A program made the translations under genes and the position numbers. From positions 36,362,976-36,426,975 of the forward strand of contig OX381718.1 in assembly GCA_947462335.1 (NCBI GenBank): a DNA stretch of 64,000 nt, given 5' to 3'. The notes below the pieces were generated by a model. That model was given only the letters and a program-made list of their open reading frames with translations, was not told the DNA's origin and searched no databases. The DNA is from Harmothoe impar. Taxonomy: Eukaryota > Annelida > Polychaeta > Phyllodocida > Polynoidae. Numbering within the stretch: position 1 is the stretch's first letter; every line of letters starts with the position of its first letter. Shown one piece after another: positions 37,201 to 46,815 of this stretch.

Positions 37201-40200
37201 CCAAAAGCTGTTTTTCTGTATTTACCCCTAAATTGGTAACAGCCATATTTATTTTTATTTCTTAAGTTTCTTGGTTGAGTATGTCATCAATAAAACACCA
37301 AAAAGTAATTTTGAAAGACCCTTGCATCATACTTCTTTGATTTAAATATAATTATGCTCAATTATGTTTTTTTGCAAAACGACATAAATCCAAAACCATT
37401 TTTTTTGCAAAATGACATAAATCCACAATTCATAAAATTTGACTTTTGGGTCCATATTTCATCTTTCTTCGAAGTAAGAGTGCTGATTTAATTTTGAGAT
37501 AATACTTTTACCAATAAAGAGCAATATCATATATAATAACGGCCATTTTAGACATTATACATGCAGGAATCAAGAGCCATACACACAAAAGCATTGTCTG
37601 GTGAGGTGGATTTATGTCTTATTTCAAAAAAACTGCTTATGGATTTATGTGGTTTTGCAAAAAAACTCTTTTTTAGGCGGGGCCCTATTTGCTACATGAG
37701 GAGAGTTTGAACAAAAAAGAAATCACAACTTTTTTCAGTTTGCCCTAGCCTATGGCACTGACATGTTTTTTCCCGATTTTGTATTTTGGCGCTTATGTCG
37801 TTTTGCATCCAAACTCTTCATATATAAATTGACCTCATTTTACCCTAATGTTGGTAACAAGGCCTGGAGCAATCAATTTAGCCATAAAACAATTCATTCT
37901 GTATATCGGATTTGATAATGATAAATCATCTGTTAATGACATTTGCCAATAGATAAACTATGGTATTTTTTTCATAATAAAATAAACAAATAACAGCTTT
38001 TCCTGATAGATTACATGGTGAACAGGTATAATGCCCGGGGTATAGTGCTTGACATGCTTACATAAATGTTAATTTTCCTAAAAAGTCAGTTTTTTCTGGT
38101 ATCTCTTCTTCACAGAACCAGCGGATGATGGAACTGCACGTACGTAACAAAAACTCCTATTTTATAAATATAGAACATGGTATATATTACTATATGCTAT
38201 GTTCAATCTGATGTATGGATTCTATACTTTTTTGGTTTTGAACTTATCAAGTATTGCTTATCTGGGTCATAATCGTTTTTAAATATATCATTGTTGGAAC
38301 ATGATTTTCCAACTGAATTGTATTAAATGAAAAGCGTCTTATGGTTCGTATCCCCAACATTCAATTTGACTCCTTTCTTTTCATGTATTAATTCAGTACA
38401 TTGCATGATAGTCAACTTCAAAGCAATATACCTGTTGGTATGGTTTCTTTTCCTAACACGTCAGTTTTTGCTGGTGTCTCTTATTTACAGAACCAGCGGA
38501 TTTGGATAGTGGAAATACATGTATGTAACAATTTCCCCTATTTCATAGATATAGGAGATGGTATATATTACTCTATACTATATGTAATGTGACGTATGTA
38601 TTTATTTCGTGATTTTGTTCTGGGACACTCTTTAATTTGGCAGGACCTTACCAAGAGGTATTTCTACAGCTGGTTATACAAGGCAATACGTTGGAGCTTA
38701 TAGGCTTGTCGGCACACACTCTCGTAGGAACGTGGACAAGAAAATCTTTCCAATCTTAAATTCGATTCATCTAAGATTATTTGAAGATAATCTACAGAAG
38801 ACTGAAGACATTTAGTACATGATTAACACTAGGTGGCATTTTTTTACCCTTATCTATTTTTTGTTGGTAATATAATAATTATATCCTACCCCCTTTCCTC
38901 TCTTTCTTTTCTTTTTCTTTTTCGAAACTGATATCAAACACAACTATGGACAACTACACAAGGTATAATACAGTGGTGCCACCTGGTGTTTAGAATTTTA
39001 CATTTAAGATGGTCATGTTTTTAAGATTGGCCATTTTAAGATTGGAAATTTTTTCTTGTCCACGTTCCCACAAAAGTATGTCTACTTGTGCACTTAATAG
39101 ATATTTCAAGACCCCTCGACGGGTTAATGATGCTTCTCAAATGTATATGGCATCGTGACTGTGCGCATTCATGACTAAATTAGGGTTGTATGTTTATGAT
39201 TCAGCAACTGGACAATGTGGAAATGTCAGTGCCCTAGGCAACCGTGCAGCCCGACTCAACATGCACCCAGAGACTCGGGAGGGCATGTTTGCACGGATTG
39301 TTGGGGGTGTAGAAGCGACTCCCGGGGAGTTTCCTTTTATGGTTAGATAATAAATTGTAGTACCATTTAGAATACATTGTGTGATATTTTCTCTGTACAA
39401 CTTAAAATAGCCATTAATTTGTTATCAACAATTTACCACACTATGCTTATGTTATTTTCATCCACTTCCCAATATTATGTTCTTGAGTCATTTTGAATAC
39501 ATATAAGTAGACCTTTGAAATGAACTGAGCAGTAACTGTGGTAGGCGCAGAGGACCCAGCTGTTGTATGGAAATTTACACCCTGGCAACAGGCTCAAAAC
39601 ATTAGACTGATTGACATTATTTACTGGACCATTTTTTGGCTACTAAACCACATATACTTTAACACATTATGATACTTGAATGTAGCTTTGGAGAGAGTAA
39701 CTGGCCCTATCTTCACGAGTTCTAGTGAGTTACACACTGCTGCTGATTTAGTGCATCATAATGATGAATTGACATAGCGCCTTGAAGCATCGTGCTGACC
39801 TTAGAGCCCTATAGTAGTTGCTTGATGATGTTCCTTGATGGTCTCACGACAGGATTATGATGTCTATCGGTGTATACTCATGCAGGTTTCCATGGGTAAG
39901 AAGCGATATGGCCAGTATGATCAGCAATGTGGAGGCTCCATTGTCACCAAGGAATGGATCCTGACAGCAGCACATTGCTTCTTCGATTCCAAGTATGACT
40001 ATACACCATAGTCTAGTGTTGTCAACATATCGTTATCCAAGTAATGCTTGTCAGTTTTTAGTTGCCCATATCATCGCTGGAGCATGCCTTTTCAACTAGT
40101 AGGCAATCAAGAACATTTTGTGGTTCATATCCTCAACATAGTTAAGACATTATTATCTGAAATGGTTGTGTGTGTTGTCTTTATATTGTGATATATCTTA

Positions 40201-42903
40201 ATAAGGTGTGCTCCTTATTTAATACAGACACACACTGAAAACCTCAGGATCGTCTTTTTGACAATACCAAAATTGACAACCTTAGGTCGTCAAGGTGATC
40301 TATTCAGATCAAAGTTATCATGATAACGACCTTAGATCATCACATTGATTGGGCTGTCAGAATGACTATCTTAAGGTTATTGATTTAGGTATTGCCAAAT
40401 TGAAGACCTAAAATCATCGATAATGACAACTCTCAAGTCCAGATATGTCCTAGGCTGTCTCAATGACTACCCAATGGTGTTACACATTAGGGCATGTCTT
40501 GGCACATGGTCCAGTGTTAATTGTATGACGTATTTACATAGCTTTTTTTTATAATGACATGACTGGTGACAGGGAGCAGAGTAGTTTCTATACCGTTGGG
40601 GGGCCATCATTCTCACCAATTGGCAACTTATTTATAACAAGTAATGCTACTTAGTTCAATCAAGAATACACCAAATCTGTGGAAGGGATGCTCCCTGGTT
40701 AAGAGGTGAACTGATTGGAGACTATATTCCTACACAACTCTCCAGAGGACAGTACTACCATCTGCCATTATTCACTATTACAACCTAGGTCGTCATAGTG
40801 ACGAGGCCTCATTCCCCTGGGTTTTCAGTTCAGGTGCAGCTGACGACAATGTTGCTGATTGGTACCTGAAGCTGGGGGCACATGATGTAGCTGCAGGAGA
40901 TGGGACGGAGCTTCAACCAAGTGTAATCATCACTCACCACAAGTATGGTTAGTTCTTTATGAACACCCCATTAATGCTTTAAGAGCATCGTGGTCGTTTA
41001 ATGCACTATCCCCTCCTGTTGAAGGAATGCAGCCCTGGCAAATAACTTGGCAGTGACCCTATAGGGTTGGAACTCAAAGTGTTGGGTTGTGTATGAATGG
41101 CAAATTCAACGTCCGTAATGGCAAATTCAACTTCCGTGATTCAAAATCCTTTTCCATCACTCATTCCTTCCTAATTTACATGTACATTAATCCCATAATG
41201 AAATAAACAATTCTGAAGTAAGAGTTTTAATTACTAGTATGGCAAACTCAACTTCGTGATTCAACATCCTTTTCCATCACTCATTCCTTTCTAATTTACG
41301 TGTACATTGATCCCATAATGAAATGAACAATTCTAAAGTAAGAGTTTCAATTATGGCAAACTTAGCTTTCGTGATTCAAAATCCTTTTGCATCACTCATT
41401 CCTTCCCAATTTACGTGTACATTAATCCCATAATGAAATAAACAATTCTAAAGTAAGAGTTTCAATTATGTCCACCCAGTCTCTGTATACATTTCGTGTT
41501 AGCAAGGAATAATGTACGTAACGTCTTGATGATATGCCATCTTGTTCCCCCAGATGGACCTGTTGTTATGTATGTTCATCTAACTTTGTGAAAAGTCAAA
41601 CACTGTGAACCCTCTTCTTACAGACCCCAGTGGCTACAGTGATGATATAGCCCTGATGAAGCTGGCCTCACCCATCAAGCTGGAGGGCAAGATAAACACA
41701 GTGTGTCTTCATAAAGGTGGAGTCGCTAAGCCTGCTGCCGGAACCAAATGTATCGTAGCTGGATGGGGACAGACAGGTAATTAAACTAATTCACATCTCG
41801 TGCTTTAAGTTGTTTGTGTGATCCAAATGTGAACCTCAGCATCTTCATACCAATGGATAGATAACGGCTGATGGAAAGTCATCCCTTAGAAATGGTTCTA
41901 AAATCACGTATTGCTAGGCCATTCCATTAGTTCTTGAGCAATGGTACTAGAAGTGCTACATTGAAGGCTGGCCGCACTTGAATTGACTTTACTAAGCCTC
42001 ACCAATAATAAGGATGAAATGAAAACAGAGTTTACAGTTCTCAAAATGTACTTCAGTTTGAAGAAATGCAACGACTGAATATCAACATCATTTAGGTTCA
42101 AGTGGTATTATTATCAAGAACACACAAGTCATTTTTCTAATACTGTTCCAGAGAAGTATTAAATGTGCGACATGTCAGTGCCCAGAGTACAGCTTTAAAT
42201 TAACATCTCATTTTGATGTAAAACCTCATTACTTCCACTTTAGAGGAGGATGGTTATGTATCCAACACACTGCTGAAGGTGGAAGTAGACATTCTAGCTG
42301 ACAGTCAGTGCAGTGGCATTGTACCTGGTATGATGTGTGCTGGCCATGTGGAAGGGGGAAAGGACTCCTGTGGGGTAAGTTTTAGATTCCTGTGACATCC
42401 AGATGTAAGTATTAGTGATCAAGGTGAGGTCATGCTTGCATTACTATTAACTGTTAACGGCTGGTTCCTCCGAAACTGTTGGCACCGCCAAGATGATATA
42501 TGTATTATGTTGGTTGGAATAACATAATAATTTCTCAAATCTTCTCTTAATACTTTGTCTCAAAATAATATCGTTTTGCCGTATATCCTCAAGCAGTTAT
42601 GGTGGACACAGGCACAATATATAGTGCTTTTCACTACATAGTGATGCATACACTACCATATAACTTCAGAGAAACCTGACTATAATATGGGACAAGTATT
42701 ACACTTGTTCTCTCTTGAATTGTTAGGGGGATTCAGGTGGGCCACTCTTCTGCCCTGTGGACTATAATGATGGAACAACACATTTCTACCAAGTGGGCGT
42801 TGTGTCGTTTGGTGCAGGATGCGCACGGCCAAACTCTCCCGGTGTCTACGCCGATGTGGCACACTTCATTAGCTGGGTTACAGACACCATAGCTAATAAC
42901 TAA
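25245..42903 (+). CDS. SP2: secreted trypsin-like serine protease (S1A), 11 exons
   Basis: Exons: 25245-25299, 36386-36421, 36787-36825, 38116-38139, 38491-38520, 39205-39341, 39886-39992, 40829-40947, 41624-41776, 42244-42374, 42727-42903. They sum to 1008 nt, giving 335 aa plus TAA, and all phases join. Residues 1 to about 17 form a signal peptide. Four small phase-1 exons then encode an acidic Ser/Asp/Glu-rich propeptide with two CDSS motifs. A Cys in TGQCG and cleavage at R92|I93 (FAR|IVGG) follow. The triad is His137, Asp190 and Ser280. Asp274 in GGKDSCG is the S1 specificity Asp, so Lys/Arg cleavage is expected; position 192 is Gly, not the usual Gln. Intron 1 is about 11 kb. The donor after exon 3 is GC, and the exon 8 acceptor lies in a transposon end. 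Exon 1 is assigned by signal peptide, phase and TATA box; its link across the long intron is the weakest point. Confidence 0.85.
25300..28165 (+). other. SP2 intron 1, 5' part
   Basis: AT-rich. Contains an imperfect direct duplication (ATAAAGTTCTCCCATCAC at 25998 and 26191) and a C-run near 27799. Open frames are short and unconvincing. Confidence 0.4.
28660..28958. mobile_element. GACTAAGG-type MITE
   Basis: Arms of more than 100 bp starting GACTAAGGCAAAAC and ending GTTTTGCCTTAGTC, with TTAGTCAA / TTGACTAA motifs throughout. 299 bp, non-coding. Confidence 0.78.
29142..29870 (+). pseudogene. Broken intronless relic of a repetitive 'HEEADT' gene family
   Basis: In one frame, [24 protein letters not shown], a TAG near 29307, a TAA near 29322, then [17 protein letters not shown] and [19 protein letters not shown] one-base loss near 29575 shifts frame to [18 protein letters not shown], then [16 protein letters not shown]. 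The motifs recall an uncharacterised multicopy gene of many marine animals (RAHRE..LYVEAL, VDGPA, YLP.S.K, HEEADTR), whose function I do not know. Lack of introns over about 730 nt suggests a retrocopy or transposon passenger. It is not functional. Confidence 0.65.
31990..32415. repeat. Inverted minisatellite of CCCTGCAGTACCCTGC type
   Basis: GGGTAGGGCAGG units at about 31997-32175 face CCCTACCCTGCAGT units at about 32176-32410, meeting at GGCAGGGTGCCCTACCCTGC. A related single-orientation tract is at 28095-28165. Confidence 0.85.
33560..33965. mobile_element. Foldback element in SP2 intron 1
   Basis: Imperfect arms of about 150 bp share TTTCATTTGA.ACCATGTTAT and GGGGGTGCTA with their complements. 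Non-coding. Confidence 0.65.
34333..35920. mobile_element. AACGTT-rich inverted-repeat element, long copy
   Basis: Ends CCCAGCTAACAAA and TTTGTTACCTGGG, each followed inwards by dense AACGTTA / TAACGTT motifs over about 250 bp. 1.6 kb, no coding frame. SP2 intron 1. Confidence 0.75.
36386..36421 (+). CDS. SP2 exon 2: acidic propeptide, copy A
   Basis: 36-nt symmetric phase-1 exon encoding [11 protein letters not shown], donor AAG|GTATGT. It lies in a segment duplicated as exon 3. Confidence 0.78.
36787..36825 (+). CDS. SP2 exon 3: acidic propeptide, copy B, with GC donor
   Basis: 39-nt symmetric phase-1 exon encoding [12 protein letters not shown]. The donor is AAG|GCATGT where its sister exon has GTATGT, so this intron would be GC-AG. 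Confidence 0.75.
36967..37822. mobile_element. Inverted-repeat element in SP2 intron 3
   Basis: Arms of about 34 bp start TATGAAGAGTTTGGATGC and contain GCAAAACGACATAAATCC; copies of the latter motif recur inside. About 856 bp, AT-rich, no coding frame. Confidence 0.75.
38116..38139 (+). CDS. SP2 exon 4: propeptide PADDGTA
   Basis: 24-nt symmetric phase-1 exon, acceptor CTTCACAG, donor C|GTACGT. Its flanks match those of exon 5, so the two are duplicates. Confidence 0.75.
38491..38520 (+). CDS. SP2 exon 5: propeptide PADLDSGNT
   Basis: 30-nt symmetric phase-1 exon. Counterparts in SP3 (PANLDGGKT) and SP4 (PANLDGMRT) make this the conserved core of the propeptide. Confidence 0.88.
38726..39070. 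mobile_element. Short inverted-repeat element in SP2 intron 5
   Basis: Arms of about 32 bp, GGAACGTGGACAAGAAAA and its complement, bound about 345 bp with no coding frame, 135 bases before exon 6. Confidence 0.72.
39205..39341 (+). CDS. SP2 exon 6: CGN Cys and IVGG activation site
   Basis: Encodes [12 protein letters not shown] and MFAR then [15 protein letters not shown], ending in phase 0 at ATG|GTTAGA. Confidence 0.92.
39886..39992 (+). CDS. SP2 exon 7: catalytic His
   Basis: [15 protein letters not shown] then [16 protein letters not shown], ending in phase 2 at AA|GTATGA. Confidence 0.92.
40234..40829. mobile_element. Inverted-repeat element whose right end holds the SP2 exon 8 acceptor
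   Basis: Left end ACTGAAAACCTCAGG and right end CCCTGGGTTTTCAGT are inverted repeats. Inside are GACGACCT / AGGTCGTC motifs. The right terminal base is the first base of exon 8. A related fragment lies near 23500-23745. Confidence 0.65.
40829..40947 (+). CDS. SP2 exon 8: loop exon ending HHKY
   Basis: Encodes [18 protein letters not shown] and VIITHHKY, phase 2 in, phase 1 out. Only the acceptor GTTTTCAG at 40821-40828 gives an open frame; the next AG leads to TGA within three codons. Confidence 0.88.
41118..41466 (+). repeat. Three tandem copies of a ~117-bp repeat, SP2 intron 8
   Basis: Copies start near 41118, 41239 and 41354 with ATGGCAAA(T/C)T and share CCCATAATGAAAT and AGTAAGAGTTT. 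Non-coding. Confidence 0.8.
41624..41776 (+). CDS. SP2 exon 9: catalytic Asp and GWG
   Basis: [14 protein letters not shown] to [10 protein letters not shown]. Contains the catalytic Asp and the VCLH Cys. Phase 1 in and out. Confidence 0.93.
42244..42374 (+). CDS. SP2 exon 10: S1-pocket Asp (GKDSCG)
   Basis: [17 protein letters not shown] to [15 protein letters not shown], phase 1 in and phase 0 out at GGG|GTAAGT. Confidence 0.93.
42727..42903 (+). CDS. SP2 exon 11: catalytic Ser and C-terminus
   Basis: [16 protein letters not shown] to [11 protein letters not shown] then TAA, with [14 protein letters not shown] forming the S1 pocket wall. Confidence 0.94.
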   Translation, partial: GDSGGPLFCPVDYNDGTTHFYQVGVVSFGAGCARPNSPGVYADVAHFISWVTDTIANN

Positions 42904-42926
42904 AGCTACCACATCTACGAAATTAT

Positions 42927-42946
42927 AATAAAGAAATCATAATAAA
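42927..42946 (+). terminator. SP2 polyadenylation signals
   Basis: Two AATAAA hexamers, at 42927-42932 and 42941-42946, 24 and 38 bases after the stop codon. They imply a very short 3' UTR. Confidence 0.75.
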
Positions 42947-42949
42947 GAT

Positions 42950-43600
42950 CAAGATCCCCCTTGAAGTTGTGTTATGTTGTCTCTATATTGATTGCTTTAG
43001 TACTTAAATACTTAAATCTCACTCACCTGAACCTAACACTGAAACCAGGTCAGCGCACACTAATTTCACACAACCAACCCCTCTACAAAACATGGGATTA
43101 AACATTGATGAATGTTTAACTGGGATTTTCTATTTCTAAATAAATATCCTTAGGCAATTATTATTTTTGGGTAAAGTTGCATCCTCTTTGAGGATAAAAC
43201 CAAGCTAATCATGACCTAGACCTAGCTGGGACAGCCAACGGGAAGACAGTGTTATAGATCAGGTGGTCACATGACATGAAAATCCGCCAAAGGAGCAGTG
43301 GAAATTTCACCTAACTGTCAGATATGAGTATAGTGTCCAAGGGGTCCGTTCCTCGTCTATCCTAACATGGTTCCTATCTATACATTGTCGATAGGGAATA
43401 GTTAGTTGGTTCCATAAATCAATACCCCGATATAGGGGACTTTTCCTGAAGTACATTGTAGTTAATTTAGGGTATTCTAACAAGCCTGTACATCTTGATC
43501 TCAGTACTCTCCCATTGGAGGGTGGCCGACTAAACTCGGGGCCTAGTTCTGACCCAATGTGACCTTGACGATACATATAATTATTTGTGAATCAGTAAAA
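42950..43600. other. SP2 3' flank
   Basis: No feature recognised between the SP2 polyadenylation signals and the transposon at 43607. Confidence 0.35.
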
Positions 43601-43606
43601 GTAGTT

Positions 43607-44146
43607 GGCTCAGTCTCATGAGTTTGTAACAGTTCAAACGTCTTTGACCGGTGGCGTCTTTGACCGGTGGCGTCTTTGACCGGTGGCGTCTTTGACCGGG
43701 TATGTGATTAAAATGAAGAAAAAGGTAGTGTATAGTAAAGAAATGGGTAAATTTATTGTATAATATGTTATAACACATCATTTCGAGGCATTATTGATAT
43801 ATTTCATATATTTATGTTACTGGCTCAGTCTCATGAGTTTGTAACAGTTGAAACGTCTTTGACCGGCGTCGTCTTTGACCGGTGACGTCTTTGACCGGCT
43901 GAAGAAAAAAAGCCCAAAAGGAACCCTTAATATGTGCATTAAGATAAAAAAATTTCATTGGGTAAAACAACCATAGACTGTTTATTACATGAAGAAGTTG
44001 AAGCTTAAATTTCTTTACTATATACTACTTTTTTCTTCATTTTAATCACATACCCGGTCAAAGACGCCACCGGTCAAAGACGCCACTGGTCAAAGACGCC
44101 ACCGGTCAAAGACGTTTGAACTGTTACAAACTCATGAGACTGAGCC
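43607..44146. mobile_element. GGCTCAGTC-type inverted-repeat transposon, copy 1
   Basis: Same termini as the element at 59341, with target duplication AGTT (43603-43606, 44147-44150). Four copies of GTCTTTGACCGGTGGC follow the left end and four inverted copies precede the right end. A nested partial left end is at 43812-43900. 540 bp, between the convergent genes SP2 and SP3. Confidence 0.87.
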
Positions 44147-44150
44147 AGTT

Positions 44151-46060
44151 GTGTTATTGACTTTTAATGTTTAATTCATGTTACTACTACCTTCCCTACA
44201 TTCAGTTATAGGATGAGGTATAATTGGACGATTCAGAGACCACTATGGCCACTCTGTGGCGACTATACTAGCTATGGCACAGAGCCGTCGTCTAGAGCTG
44301 TTGTCTGGACGTCACTGTTCAGCCTGAACCGTCCAGGTCCATTTAGCAATCACATGGTGGTGTGTATGTGTGTCTGAGGTGGGGAGAGGGGGGATGCATG
44401 GTTTATTTCACATGGTTTGCTATGCTATTGCCTTATGCAGGTACGTATCTTATGACAGAATGGCATCTATAGATCACTTTGATAAGAACTTCATGGTTGA
44501 CATATAGGACATTTCTCAATATTTATTATTTTCCACCGACTTGAAAAGACCACACATCAACACCAGATCGCATTCTACTATTTTCCCCTGACCAACAACA
44601 ATGAGGTAGGATACCAGAAGGATCCAAAAGAGCTATTTCATTCCCTTCAAGCCATGTGCAATGTTACATTATAGCACTGTTAACTTCAAAGTAGTCCTAA
44701 GGTGCAGGTGACGCCGCTAAGGGGAGCCAGCAACATTGGAAAAGGTTTGCGGGTAAAAAGCGAAACCTGTGAAATTCAAGCATTATTTAATATTAATTAA
44801 AGTTATGCATTACATCTATAACAAAAGGTAGAGCTTCGTTGTAGAAGTTGATTGGCGTCTTGAGCAAATATTTTGTTGATCTTCAAGATGGTTAAAAGTG
44901 TTGTAATAAAGATTTGGAAAGAGTTTGATGGCTTGAATTAGAAAAAGAGAATGGAATCATTTTATTATGACTGAGAAACTTAGGATGACATGTTGAGGAT
45001 TTGTTTACCTGATTCTACCAATACCTCAATAAACATTGACCCTGCCGGTGTGATTTCTAACATGCCCATACCACCGCCACTAACTCATCTAACATCACAA
45101 GCCAAACTACACAAATTGGGCCAACTGAATGAACTTTCGGGCAGGGAGGTAAACTGTTAGAAATGTATCCCTATAAGATGTTCTAGAGAGGCTTATGACA
45201 TTATGAGAAGATCCAAACGTTGAGACCACTCAAATGGCCCTGACTGCCTGTCTAATGGGGGTGAACCACTAAATATGATCATATTGATAGGGCGACATTG
45301 GCATCCTTGGGAAATGCCCCCCCCCCTTCAGACCTCCTGTTTAGAAATCAACAAGGGAGCAGTGTCAACTCTTCAAACCCTAGGGAAACACAATAGCCCA
45401 CCAAAGTCATTCATTTAAACTTTCCGAACTCCATAGTGAACGCAGACAAACAATTCTGATCATTGCTCCAGGAGACTCAACACCGAGGGCTACATGTGTT
45501 GCCAGCGTGTTTATTAGAGCTGTTTTCGACACATGACGCCTCATGTCTGCTATTTATTTGATGTGGAGAAAGAAAGTTACTATGTTAAAGTACTACTACT
45601 AGAGTTGCCGTTCTCCACACCCCCGTGTAGAAACTGATGATCATTCTCCATGGCCTGTTTCTCAATCATGACGTCACCAAAAATAGCTATGAAACCTTTA
45701 AATCTTTAAATGTATAGTATTTTGATGAAATTAGATAAAAACAGATCCACTCTAATCAGTCTGAACTCCTGGTTTCTCCACTCGTGGTGCATTGGATCGT
45801 ATCACACTACGCAGAGAAACTTGTGGAGAAACCTGTCGTTCAGACAGATTATCGTGGACCTCTGACTATTTACTTTGGTGACCTTCAGAATGAAACAATC
45901 ACAAAACATCATCATATTGTATATAAAACCAATCGTTATGAGCGTATTCCCTAGGAAGGATAGGCTAATACACTTGAAACGACCACCAAAATAAAAGGAC
46001 ATCGTCATCATATAATTTCTTATATATCGGTATTTGCTGTGCAAAAGCCAGCAGTCAACG
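44151..46060. other. Convergent intergenic region SP2/SP3
   Basis: Unique-looking sequence with one C-run near 45319. No gene, tRNA or array recognised before the hairpin at 46065. Confidence 0.35.
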
Positions 46061-46064
46061 CCCT

Positions 46065-46165
46065 CAGAAAAGTGGGAGTCATTGTCGCTAAAACCACCCT
46101 CACCTGAGAGTCAGGCGGTGCCTCAGGTGAGGGTAGTTTTAGCGACAATGACTCTCACTTTTCTG
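46065..46165. repeat. Near-perfect hairpin: 44-bp arms, 13-base loop
   Basis: Arms 46065-46108 and 46122-46165 pair with about two mismatches. The stem contains GAGTCATTGTCGCTAAAA and CCCTCACCTGAG. It lies about 480 bases beyond the SP3 stop codon, in convergent intergenic DNA. Confidence 0.85.
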
Positions 46166-46464
46166 TGTGTGATGGCAGCATATGTAGTGACCTTCCTTGG
46201 ATGGTACCAAAACCTTATTATATATGGACACATCTGTTCATGCCATTAAAAGGGTTATTTTAAAAGTTTTTTTTAAAAGGGTCATATTTCCTGATGATGT
46301 GGGTCATCAGTGTGTTATACGTTATAGCAATACCCACGAGGTTGTTGAAGGCTCAACTTTCATGCCTTGTTTTGTTAAAGGTTGGTGGATTACAGATGAT
46401 TAAAATGTCGTTCAGAAGGTTATGCAACAAGACAATACTGTTTCTGCAGACACGAAGTGTGTTC

Positions 46465-46470
46465 TTTATT
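46465..46470 (-). terminator. SP3 polyadenylation signal
   Basis: AATAAA on the minus strand about 172 bases beyond the SP3 stop codon; the nearest clear hexamer I found. Confidence 0.45.
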
Positions 46471-46641
46471 TATGTATAGCTGTGCACAGCATTTTATTAG
46501 TCAGTCAGCTATTTAAGGTCAGGATTGTGTTGAATGCTCCATGCTAATTTGCTCCAATGTATTCCTGTCAAATTACTCATAGAGAGTTCCTCGAAGCACA
46601 ATCCTGTCTTTAAAGGGTTAGCATCTCAACATAGTGGTTTG

Positions 46642-46815
46642 TTAGTTTGCACTGATGGTCTGCTTGATCCAGTTGAGGAAGTAGGGGACATCCGCATAGA
46701 CACCAGGTGAGTTTGGCCGAGCACATCCTTCACCGAAGGATACGACACCTGCCTGGTAGTATCGAGTTGATCCTCCTATTGTAACTGGACAGAAGAGTGG
46801 GCCTCCTGAATCCCC
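46642..46815 (-). CDS. SP3 exon 8: catalytic Ser and C-terminus
   Basis: [20 protein letters not shown] to [12 protein letters not shown] then TAA. Confidence 0.94.
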   Translation of the reverse strand, partial: GDSGGPLFCPVTIGGSTRYYQAGVVSFGEGCARPNSPGVYADVPYFLNWIKQTISAN

